Assembly: GCA_022448525.1 (NCBI GenBank)
Contig: JAKVCX010000014.1
Location: 1 to 61,624 of the forward strand
DNA length: 61,624 nucleotides
Direction: 5' to 3'
Origin: Tenacibaculum sp.
Lineage (GTDB): Bacteria; Bacteroidota; Bacteroidia; Flavobacteriales; Flavobacteriaceae
Below, piece after piece: positions 6,648 to 15,020 of this stretch. Under the pieces are notes generated by a model. It searched no databases. It saw nothing but the letters and a program-made list of their open reading frames with translations, and was not told where the DNA came from. Both the position numbers and the translations under genes were made by a program. The first letter of the stretch is position 1, and each line of letters opens with the position of its first letter.

Positions 6648-9600
6648 ATGATGCACAAATACTCCATAAGAAAAAGTATTCCAGTTCAAGTAATTGGTTT
6701 ACTATTCCTGTTTTTTACAGGAATTACAAAAATTAATGCTCAGTGTCCTACACCAACTAATGATGCCACCATGGCGAATACTGGTTCTGGTGCAAACCCT
6801 GCAACAACAATTGCTCCTATTTCTTATATTGGAACCCTTACTCCAGGAGCGGATGAAACAAGAATGCTGGTTTATATGAATACTGTAAATCAATTTGATA
6901 TTCCTTCTGAGATTACTGCTGCAGATTTACCAGCAGCGACAACTTTTGGCACATTCGTGGATTATAATGGTAAAGGTCAACAGTTAATGACCAATTATAA
7001 TCAGGCATCTTCGATTTTCTTCGTAGCAAGTAATTTAGAACCGAGCACCACTTATTATTTTTATACGGTAAAGGTAGCACGCTGTGGAACTGAGTATACT
7101 ATTAATAATGAGATAGTACCTGGGAATGTAATAGCTAGGACAACAAGTCCTGGATTATCAGAAAGTATTACAGCTAAAGACGCTGTGTTTGGCACTGCCG
7201 GTTCCGATAATATCACTTTAAGTTCTTTTACTGGAATTAGTTCTCCAACTACACCTACTGGGTATGTGATTAAAATGAATAGTGTAAATTCGTTTACTCC
7301 AATTGCAAACCCAACAGATGCAAGTACTTTAACTGCTGATTCTAACTGGCAAGATGCTGGAGAGCAAATTGTTTACGTGGGGAATTCTGATACTCCAAAC
7401 TTAAATATATCTAACTTACTAGCAGGAACAGATTATTATTTTAAAATTTACGGTTACTACGGAACTTATCATCAGCAACTTGGTTATACTACAGTTTCAA
7501 GTACGAGCACTATTCGTGCTGCCGCAAGTATAACTTTAACAGGAAATACTTCAAACAATATGGTGGCAACAGTAGGGGATAGTAATTTAACTTTAACAGC
7601 TACTACAAATTCAACGAATTCAATATCATATCAATTAGTAAATGCGCCTGCGTATACTGAGTTAACTGGTTCAACAATAAGTTTTGGAAAAGGAGGAACT
7701 ATAGAAGTTGATGTTATTGCTCAAGGAGATGGAAATGTATACTCGACTACTGAGCGTATTACAATAACAGTTAATAAAGCTGCACCAACATTTACATTCA
7801 ATTCATTTACAGTAAATGCAAATTCAACTGAAGCTATTCCATTTACTACAAATTCTGATGGTTTCATTACTTTTAATATCATTGGAGCAGCAAATGGAAA
7901 TAGTTTAACTGGAACATATAATAATCAAGTAGCATCAGGTGCATCAGGAAGTGAAACTCTTTTAGAAGCTGCTACACCAGAAACAGACTATTATTTAGCT
8001 TCAACTACCCAAGCTTATGTCACTGCTATTAGTCAAATTTTATTTTTTACAACAGAAACAAATTTATATTCATTAGAAGGAGGTACAGCAACTTCTATTG
8101 TCGATTTTAGCACTAATTCAGTTGCAACGGGAAGTTCAGCTTATAATACTACTTTAATTAATGGTAAGTTATGGGGAATTACATTTAACGGAGGAACGAA
8201 TGGAAAAGGGGTAGTGTATACTGTTAATCCAGATGGAACTAACTTTACAAAAATAGCAGATTTTGACTCGACTACAACAACCGCTAGTTCATATAGTATT
8301 AAAGAAATTAATGGTAAGGTCTACGGAATAAATAGCCAAGGAGGAGCCTCAGCTAGAGGAGAGATTTGGTCAGCTAATCTTGATGGAACAGGCTTTTCCA
8401 TTATGCATACTTTTGATACAACTGGTTTGTTATATCCTTTATGTCAATTAGTAGATTATAATGGAAAGTTATACGGTACCACAGTATTAGATGCTACAAA
8501 TAATCGAGGAGGAATTTTCTCAATAGACTACGATGGTTCCAATTATACTGTTGAATACTTATCATCTTTTTCTGAAGCAAATCCACAATATGGGCTTACA
8601 GTTTGGAATAACCGATTGTGGTTTCCAGGTAGTGGTGGATTAAAGGGATGGGATCCTGTAAGTAAAACCATAGTTAATAGTATTTCAACTAATAATAGTA
8701 CAATGTACGAGCCTGTGGTAATTAATAATGAATTATATATATCTGGAAGTCAGTATATCGAAAAATCAACGAATGGTTTTTCTTCTACTATTGTTCATAC
8801 ATTTAATACAAGTGACGATATTTTTAATGGACAAGGTCAACTTTCCTATGACGGAACTCGTATCTGGGGGACATCACAAGATGGAACGTCAACGTTTCCA
8901 GTAGTGTATAGTATTTTACCAGATGGATCTGATATAAAGCAAGAATGGAAAGGTACAGTGAGTGGTTTTCCTTCTAATAATATTACTCAGTTTACTGATA
9001 GACAAACGCCTACGTTAACTTTTACAAATCAAACAGTAGAACATTTAAGTATTTCAAGCCTAATCGCTCAAACGAGCTCTACATCACCAATTATCTATTC
9101 ATTAATTGGAGATACTACCGGTTCTGCATTATCTGGAAATCAATTTACAGCAGGATCTTCTGGTACTGTTACCATAAGGGCTTCAGTAGCAGGAAATGAT
9201 AAGTTCAATGCTGCTACAGTAGATGCTACTTTTACAATTGTTCGAACGAATCCTACAGCAACTTTTAGTGATATCACAAGAGATTTTAATAGTGCAGTAG
9301 TGAGTTTAGCACCAGATGTTACTAATTATACTGGTAGCACAATAACATATGCTTTTGTGAATGGAGGAAGCACTTCAACAACAGGAGCAACTACAGGAAG
9401 TACAATTAATGGAAGCCAATTAACAATTGGTACGCCAGGAATAGAAACAATCAGAGCAACTTTTCCTACAAATGGTAATTTTAACAGTGCTACCTTCGAT
9501 TTTCAATTAACAATTAATAAAGCTACTGCTGATTTATCTGGTTTCGTAGACTTTGTAGTAGCTATTGGTCAAGATGATCAACTTTTAACGGTTTCTTCAG

Positions 9601-12600
9601 CTTCAAATATAGGAGTAAGTTATGAACTATTAACAAGTAATACTTCTGCAGTTTTAAAAGGACCAAATAATTCAGTCTTACAAGCAGGAACTTCCACTGG
9701 AGTTGAAACACTTAGAGTTACAGTAATTGAACCAAATTACAACGGTACAACTAAGGATATTACGTTAACTGTAAATCCATCTTTTGCAAATATCACATGG
9801 AACCCACCTGCAGAAGCTCCTATTGGAACGCTTTTAGATAATAGCATATTAAATGCAACAGCAGATATCCCTGGGACTTTTAGCTATTTATTAGATGGGT
9901 TTCCTATATCACCTGGTACGAGGTATTTACAAGTATTAAAAGGATATTCAGTTACAGCAAGATTTACACCAGATGATTTAATAAATTATCAGGTTACTAA
10001 TTTAACAACAACTATTACAGCAACTAAAATAGACTTAGTTATAAAACTAGATGATAAGACTAAGAATACATTAGATGCTGATCCAGCTTTTTCATACACT
10101 ATTGTAGAAGGAAATCTTGCAATAGGTGATGCACTTTTTGTCCCAATGAAAAGAGAGACTGGTTCGGCAATAGGAACATATGCTATTACTATCGATGAAA
10201 TTCAACAATCCACTCAAGATGATGGTGAGTCAGCAGGATTTATTTGTCCTACAGGATTATGTGTTTGGGGGAATGGTAGTTTTGTAACATATCAAACCAA
10301 ATTCGCTTCATATAATATTACCATTGAAAATGGGACTTTTACCATAACTGATAAAACTCCTATAACAAGTAATGATGTTGTGTTAAATACTCCAAATTTA
10401 GTTTATGATGGAACGGAGAAGAATTATACTGCTACTCCGGATGCAGGGTTGAGTCCTACCTTACCAACTTCAGATGTAGAATTTACCTATAAAGGTACCG
10501 GTAATACAACGTATGCAAGCAGTGCTACTGCACCGACAGAAGTAGGTAATTATTTAGTAACTGCAACAATTAAAGATAGTAATGGAGATTATGCAGGTCA
10601 ATTTACTCAAGGATTTGAAATTACACCAGCGGTAACAACAATTAATTTGAATGTTCCAGGATCACCATTAACCTATACAGGGAATCCACAAGGAGCAACA
10701 GCTACAGCAGATGATATTGATTCTAATCCAACTGTGCCAGTGATAATTGAATATAGTAAATCAAGTGAAAATAATTACAGTACTACTGCGCCTACTAACG
10801 CAGGAACCTATAAGGTAAGAGCAACAATTTCAAATTCAGCTCAAAATTATACTGCATTAACAGTAACAGGAACTTATAGTATTGAATCTTCATCGCAAAC
10901 TATTACGTTTAACGCAATTCCAGAAGTGGCTTGTGGACAAACACAAATAGATTTAAGTCAATATGCAACAAGTAGTGTAGGATTAACACTTATCTTCGAG
11001 AGTGATAATACTTCTGTAGCTACAATTAATGGAAATATAGCAACAATTATTGGTGCTGGTACAGCGAATATAACTGCTTCTCAATTAGGAGACATTAATG
11101 CAGGTGCGGCGGTAGATCAGGTGCAAGCTTTAGTGGTTTCAGCATCACAAGATAATTTCAGTATTGATGCATTAGCAGATGTAAGAATATGTGATGGAAG
11201 TCCTTATGTATTACCGGTATTAACTTCTGGTAATTATTATACAGAGCCGGATGGAGGAGGTACTCAGTTAAGTACAGGTAGTTCAATTACTAGTACTACG
11301 ACATTATATATTTACGGAATTTCTTCTGTAAATGCTTCTTGTACGGATCAAAGTAGTTTGACTATTAATATGGATCCTGTTTTGGTGGATAATTTGCCAA
11401 ATGTAACAGCTACAGGTTCTTACACGTTACCAGCTTTAACTAACGGAAATTATTTCACAGGAACTAATGGATCAGGAACAGCGTTAGTTGCTGGAAATAC
11501 AATTACAAGTACGCAAACTATTTACATTTTTGTTGATGAAGGATCAGGATGTACGAATGAAACGAGTTTTGATGTAACAATTATTCCTAACCCTGCTCTT
11601 CATTTTGAGCAAGTTACAAACTTGACGGATTATGATTATTTATCTGTTCCGGATGCAAACTCATTAGACTTTACAGACCATTTTACATTTGAAGCTTGGG
11701 TAAACTTTGATCAATTAAGCGTAAGTAATGCAGGTTTTGGATGGAGATCTATTATGGCAAAATCTAGATATACTGATAGCTATGCTTTAATGGTGTATGC
11801 GCCTTCGAAGTTGATGCGCTTTTACCATGCAGGTTTTGGTTCAGGTTCTACAGATTTTAGTTGGTCTTCACTAACTGCAGGAATTTGGAATCATATTGCA
11901 GTAAAAATTGATGGAACAAATAACAAAGCATCAATTTTAATTAATGGTGTTGAAGTAGCTTCTAGTACTGATAGTGGTTCGGGAACACTAACACCAAATA
12001 CAGAACCTTTATTAATTGGTGCTGGTGATAATAGAGCTAGTGATCCATATCCGTTTGATGGAGCAATGGATGAGGTTCGTTTTTGGAATGTTGCAAGAAC
12101 AGATTCAGAAATCAGTAATGCTAAAGATTATCAATTAGAAGGAAATGAAACAGGATTAGTCGCGTATTATAATTTTGATGAAGGTACAATTCAAGGAAAT
12201 AATACTGGTTTATCTCAAGTTACAGATCGTAGTCCTGAGGGTAATAACGCTTCGTTTAATAATTTTGCGTTAACAGGAAATGTAAGTAATTATGTTGATG
12301 GTTCAGGGAATGGTGTATCAGAAAAATCGTCTCAAATCATAACTTTTAATGCTTTAGCAGATGTAACTTATGGAGATACTGATTTTAGTTTAAATGCGAT
12401 ATCAGATTCTGGTTTAGTAGTTACTTATGCAAGTTCAGATACTTCGGTTGTTACAATTTCTGGAGACACAGTAACTATTGTTGGAGAAGGTACCGCAAAT
12501 ATTACGGCAAGTCAAGTAGGAGATGCTAGTTACAAGGCAGCTACTGATGTACAACAACCTATAACCGTAACAAAAAGAGCCATTGAAGTAACTGCTAATG

Positions 12601-14423
12601 TAGCTACTAAAGTTGAAGGAGGAACTGATCCTACGTTAACATATCAAATAACTTCTGGTAGTTTAGTAAGTGGTGATAATTTTACGGGATCATTAGAAAG
12701 AAATATAGGAGAAGCAATTGGAGATTATCCAATCAATCAAGGGACGTTAACACTTGGAGCAAACTATCAAATTACGTTTGTAGGAAATACATTTAGTATT
12801 ACACGAGATGCTATTGCTCGTTGGGATGGAAATACGAATTCAATTTGGAACACAGCTACAAATTGGGAAGATGATACAACGCCTTTAGCAACGGATAATT
12901 ATGTAATTCCAAATGTTACAACTTCACCAAATATTGCATCAGGTGTTGTTGCACAAATGAATAGTTTAACGGTAGAAGCTTCATCATCGTTATCAATTGC
13001 TGAAGATGGAGGAGCAGTTATAGAAAATAACTTTGATAATAGTGGAACGATAACGATCACATCTACAGCAGCTACAAGTGGAACTTTAGTTGTTAAAGGA
13101 ACGGCAAACGGAACCGTAACTTATGAACGCGGAGGTTTATTAGCTAATAAATGGAGCATTGTTACGGCGCCAGTTTCAGGTCAAAGTATTAAAGAGTTTG
13201 CCGAAAATGCTGCAAATAATATTAGAGTGAATCCTACAGTTACGCCAAACAGAATTGCAATTGGATATTATGATGATAGTAAACCAGCAGGATCAAAATG
13301 GACGTATTATACAACGGATGATATTATAACAAATGCATTAACTTTTGAAAAAGGTAGAAGTTATATTGTGTCTAGAGCCACAGATGGAGCGGTTTCTTTT
13401 ACAGGAACTTTAGAAACGAATAATGTAACTAAAACTGTCGGAGCTTCGCAATGGAATGCAGTGGGGAATCCATATACTGGATATTTACCTGCAAATGGTA
13501 ACGGAGGAGATAACTTTATTATGGATAATATTTCAAAGTTTGATCCAGTAAATGTTGGTGTTTATGTTTGGGATAATTCTCAAAATAAGTATGTAGCAAA
13601 TTCTTTAGTGGGAGGAGCGAAGTCAATTGCTCCTGGTCAAGGTTTCTTTGTTCGAACAACTACAGGAGTATCGGATGTTTTATTCAAAGAATCGTTACGT
13701 TCTTCTCAAAATGTAGGTGGAACTTTTAATAAAGGAACTGATAAAATTCCGAGCATTGAATTGTCGGTAATTTCAAATGAAATTAAAGTAAATACTAAGG
13801 TTTTATATCGCAATGAGGCTACTTTAGGTTTAGATCCTGGATATGATTTAGGTAATTTCGATGGTTCAGGTTTAGATGTATATACACATTTAGTAGAAGG
13901 AAGTTCGAATACAAACTTTACGACTCAAACATTACCAATTAAAGATGTAACATCATATGTTATTCCGGTTGGTTTAAAAGCTTCTGAAGGTTCTGAAATA
14001 GATTTTACCGCTGTCGCAGAAAACTTTTCAAAAGATGTTGTAGTGTATTTAGAAGATAAACTAACAAATGAAATGATCTTGTTAGAGGAAGGATTATCGC
14101 ATAAGGTAACTTTATCTAATAAGGAAGATGGTATTGGACGTTTCTATTTACATGCAAAGTCAGGAACATTAGATATTCCAAGTCATTCAGATAACAACAT
14201 TAAAATTTTTAATACTAAGACTGATTTAGTTATCGAAGGAATTCAAGGAGAAGAATTTACGGTAGCAATTTACAATACTTTAGGTGCAAAAGTTTATGAA
14301 GGAAGTTTCCAAGGAACAGGAAACAATAGAATTAATTTACCTCAAGCAGAAACTGGTGTATACATTGTTAAAGTAAAATCTGAATCAAAAACACAAGACA
14401 AGAAAATAATTATTAAAAATTAA
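6648..14423 (+). CDS. Giant multidomain T9SS surface protein with MBG, Ig-like and LamG-type domains (2591 aa)
   Basis: Signal peptide 1-31 (ends TKINA). By residue: two FN3-like domains (about 33-290); GloVer-type tandem repeats (about 478-780, with GKLWGITFNGG, GKVYGINSQGG and GKLYGTTVLDA spaced evenly); Ig-like repeats (790-1110); MBG/YDG domains (about 1128-1410); Big_2-like Ig domain (about 1416-1480); two short repeats around LTSGNYYTE and LTNGNYFTG (1500-1640); a concanavalin/LamG-type jelly roll (about 1650-1845, with FTFEAWVNF and FDGAMDEVRFWNVART). A second Big_2/MBG_2 pair (1895-2055) precedes the shared C-terminal module (2058-2591), which ends in a T9SS type A sorting domain (GVYIVKVKSE... 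KKIIIKN). Expected role: an extracellular adhesin bound to glycan or surface. It is the first large gene under motif B, and its stop overlaps the start of a 52-aa gene. Confidence 0.85.
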   Translation: MMHKYSIRKSIPVQVIGLLFLFFTGITKINAQCPTPTNDATMANTGSGANPATTIAPISYIGTLTPGADETRMLVYMNTVNQFDIPSEITAADLPAATTFGTFVDYNGKGQQLMTNYNQASSIFFVASNLEPSTTYYFYTVKVARCGTEYTINNEIVPGNVIARTTSPGLSESITAKDAVFGTAGSDNITLSSFTGISSPTTPTGYVIKMNSVNSFTPIANPTDASTLTADSNWQDAGEQIVYVGNSDTPNLNISNLLAGTDYYFKIYGYYGTYHQQLGYTTVSSTSTIRAAASITLTGNTSNNMVATVGDSNLTLTATTNSTNSISYQLVNAPAYTELTGSTISFGKGGTIEVDVIAQGDGNVYSTTERITITVNKAAPTFTFNSFTVNANSTEAIPFTTNSDGFITFNIIGAANGNSLTGTYNNQVASGASGSETLLEAATPETDYYLASTTQAYVTAISQILFFTTETNLYSLEGGTATSIVDFSTNSVATGSSAYNTTLINGKLWGITFNGGTNGKGVVYTVNPDGTNFTKIADFDSTTTTASSYSIKEINGKVYGINSQGGASARGEIWSANLDGTGFSIMHTFDTTGLLYPLCQLVDYNGKLYGTTVLDATNNRGGIFSIDYDGSNYTVEYLSSFSEANPQYGLTVWNNRLWFPGSGGLKGWDPVSKTIVNSISTNNSTMYEPVVINNELYISGSQYIEKSTNGFSSTIVHTFNTSDDIFNGQGQLSYDGTRIWGTSQDGTSTFPVVYSILPDGSDIKQEWKGTVSGFPSNNITQFTDRQTPTLTFTNQTVEHLSISSLIAQTSSTSPIIYSLIGDTTGSALSGNQFTAGSSGTVTIRASVAGNDKFNAATVDATFTIVRTNPTATFSDITRDFNSAVVSLAPDVTNYTGSTITYAFVNGGSTSTTGATTGSTINGSQLTIGTPGIETIRATFPTNGNFNSATFDFQLTINKATADLSGFVDFVVAIGQDDQLLTVSSASNIGVSYELLTSNTSAVLKGPNNSVLQAGTSTGVETLRVTVIEPNYNGTTKDITLTVNPSFANITWNPPAEAPIGTLLDNSILNATADIPGTFSYLLDGFPISPGTRYLQVLKGYSVTARFTPDDLINYQVTNLTTTITATKIDLVIKLDDKTKNTLDADPAFSYTIVEGNLAIGDALFVPMKRETGSAIGTYAITIDEIQQSTQDDGESAGFICPTGLCVWGNGSFVTYQTKFASYNITIENGTFTITDKTPITSNDVVLNTPNLVYDGTEKNYTATPDAGLSPTLPTSDVEFTYKGTGNTTYASSATAPTEVGNYLVTATIKDSNGDYAGQFTQGFEITPAVTTINLNVPGSPLTYTGNPQGATATADDIDSNPTVPVIIEYSKSSENNYSTTAPTNAGTYKVRATISNSAQNYTALTVTGTYSIESSSQTITFNAIPEVACGQTQIDLSQYATSSVGLTLIFESDNTSVATINGNIATIIGAGTANITASQLGDINAGAAVDQVQALVVSASQDNFSIDALADVRICDGSPYVLPVLTSGNYYTEPDGGGTQLSTGSSITSTTTLYIYGISSVNASCTDQSSLTINMDPVLVDNLPNVTATGSYTLPALTNGNYFTGTNGSGTALVAGNTITSTQTIYIFVDEGSGCTNETSFDVTIIPNPALHFEQVTNLTDYDYLSVPDANSLDFTDHFTFEAWVNFDQLSVSNAGFGWRSIMAKSRYTDSYALMVYAPSKLMRFYHAGFGSGSTDFSWSSLTAGIWNHIAVKIDGTNNKASILINGVEVASSTDSGSGTLTPNTEPLLIGAGDNRASDPYPFDGAMDEVRFWNVARTDSEISNAKDYQLEGNETGLVAYYNFDEGTIQGNNTGLSQVTDRSPEGNNASFNNFALTGNVSNYVDGSGNGVSEKSSQIITFNALADVTYGDTDFSLNAISDSGLVVTYASSDTSVVTISGDTVTIVGEGTANITASQVGDASYKAATDVQQPITVTKRAIEVTANVATKVEGGTDPTLTYQITSGSLVSGDNFTGSLERNIGEAIGDYPINQGTLTLGANYQITFVGNTFSITRDAIARWDGNTNSIWNTATNWEDDTTPLATDNYVIPNVTTSPNIASGVVAQMNSLTVEASSSLSIAEDGGAVIENNFDNSGTITITSTAATSGTLVVKGTANGTVTYERGGLLANKWSIVTAPVSGQSIKEFAENAANNIRVNPTVTPNRIAIGYYDDSKPAGSKWTYYTTDDIITNALTFEKGRSYIVSRATDGAVSFTGTLETNNVTKTVGASQWNAVGNPYTGYLPANGNGGDNFIMDNISKFDPVNVGVYVWDNSQNKYVANSLVGGAKSIAPGQGFFVRTTTGVSDVLFKESLRSSQNVGGTFNKGTDKIPSIELSVISNEIKVNTKVLYRNEATLGLDPGYDLGNFDGSGLDVYTHLVEGSSNTNFTTQTLPIKDVTSYVIPVGLKASEGSEIDFTAVAENFSKDVVVYLEDKLTNEMILLEEGLSHKVTLSNKEDGIGRFYLHAKSGTLDIPSHSDNNIKIFNTKTDLVIEGIQGEEFTVAIYNTLGAKVYEGSFQGTGNNRINLPQAETGVYIVKVKSESKTQDKKIIIKN
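12819..14423 (+). repeat. Shared C-terminal module, copy 1
   Basis: A segment of 1605 nt beginning at the WDGNTNSIW motif and ending at the stop codon. The same module, nearly equal in length, ends the proteins at 22019 (1611 nt) and 32879 (1611 nt). Conserved landmarks are a W-x-G-N/T-x-x-W-x-x-x-x-N-W opening, a beta-helix-like stretch with VKGT.NG.V..ER.GL, then KWSIVTAPVSGQ, DDIITN, FEKG.SYIVSR, LDPGYD.GNF and the sorting domain. Confidence 0.85.
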
Positions 14424-14581
14424 TGAGAAAAGATAAAAACACTATTAGTAGAAAAGAAGCATTAGAAAAAATAGGAAATTATGGTAAGTATTCGGCTTTA
14501 ACAGCATTAGGAACTTATCTAATTCTTAATCCTAAAAAAGCACAGGCTGCTTCTCCGGAAGCTCCTGGAGATGGGTTCTAG
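14423..14581 (+). CDS. Short secreted-peptide precursor candidate, copy 1 (52 aa)
   Basis: The ATG (14423-14425) overlaps the stop of the giant gene in the sequence TAATG, so translation is probably coupled. The 52-aa product has a Tat-like N-terminus (SRKEALEKIG, one Arg where Tat has two), a weakly hydrophobic stretch (SALTALGTYLIL), a basic turn (NPKK) and an AxA cleavage-type site AQA, after which only ASPEAPGDGF remains. Copies at 14727 and 42369 share the last 24 residues exactly. In the last 15 codons copies 1 and 2 differ at eight codons, all synonymous, so selection acts on the peptide. No named family is recognised. It could be a peptide signal, a RiPP-like precursor or an accessory factor for the adhesin. 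A hairpin terminator follows. Confidence 0.75.
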   Translation: MRKDKNTISRKEALEKIGNYGKYSALTALGTYLILNPKKAQAASPEAPGDGF

Positions 14582-14606
14582 TTAAGTTTGCTTTATATTA
14601 ACTATT

Positions 14607-14648
14607 GCACAGGTCAGATTCTCCCATTCTGACTTGTGCTTTTTTTTT
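14607..14648 (+). terminator. Terminator after short-peptide gene 1
   Basis: GCACAGGTCAGA (14607-14618) pairs with TCTGACTTGTGC (14628-14639) with one G-T wobble, followed by a run of nine T. It is homologous in sequence to the hairpins at 14917 and 17419. Confidence 0.9.
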
Positions 14649-14657
14649 GAAAAAAAA

Positions 14658-14685
14658 TAGGGTAAAGAATAATTTACCTGTACAA
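14658..14685 (+). promoter_or_regulatory. ECF-type promoter motif C (before short-peptide gene 2)
   Basis: TAGGGTAA (14658-14665), 12 nt, CTGTACAA (14678-14685), 41 nt before the ATG at 14727. An A-run precedes it. The spacer gives GGTAAA/TTTACC as an inverted repeat. It starts ten bases after the terminator T-run of the previous unit. Confidence 0.7.
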
Positions 14686-14726
14686 GAAGTATAAAGCAAT
14701 TTTAAAAAGAAGTAAACGTAGTAAAA

Positions 14727-14894
14727 ATGAAAACTAATACAACAAAAGAAAATAATATAACAAGAAAAGAAGCATTGAAAAAAATAGGGGATTATGGTAA
14801 GTATACAGCGCTTACAGCTTTAGGAACTTATTTGATTTTAAATCCTAAAAAGGCGCAAGCAGCTTCTCCAGAAGCTCCAGGGGATGGTTTCTAG
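14727..14894 (+). CDS. Short secreted-peptide precursor candidate, copy 2 (55 aa)
   Basis: ATG at 14727, TAG at 14892-14894. The 55-aa product starts MKTNTTKENNITRKEALKKIG and follows the plan of copy 1: Tat-like n-region with TRKEAL, weak hydrophobic core, AQA site and the final ten residues ASPEAPGDGF. Unlike copies 1 and 3 it does not follow a large gene directly but has its own motif (C) and its own terminator. It can therefore be made alone, or before the YadA-like gene at 15021 if the hairpin lets some transcription through. The residues before the hydrophobic core vary more between copies than the core and tail do, which fits a signal sequence with a functional mature tail. Function unknown. 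Confidence 0.75.
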   Translation: MKTNTTKENNITRKEALKKIGDYGKYTALTALGTYLILNPKKAQAASPEAPGDGF

Positions 14895-14916
14895 TGAGGT
14901 TTGCGAATTACTTATT

Positions 14917-14955
14917 GCACAGGTCAGAATGTAATGTTCTGGCTTGTGTTTTTTT
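14917..14955 (+). terminator. Terminator or attenuator after short-peptide gene 2
   Basis: GCACAGGTCAGAA (14917-14929) faces TTCTGGCTTGTGT (14937-14949) with two G-T wobbles, then a T-run. It lies 66 nt before the next ATG, and no motif copy separates them, so it may act as a partial terminator between the peptide and the 771-aa gene. Confidence 0.8.
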
Positions 14956-15020
14956 AAATGAATTTTAAGAAAATAAAGAGGTTTTTAGATCCCTCAAATA
15001 GCATAAGAAAGTTATAAATC

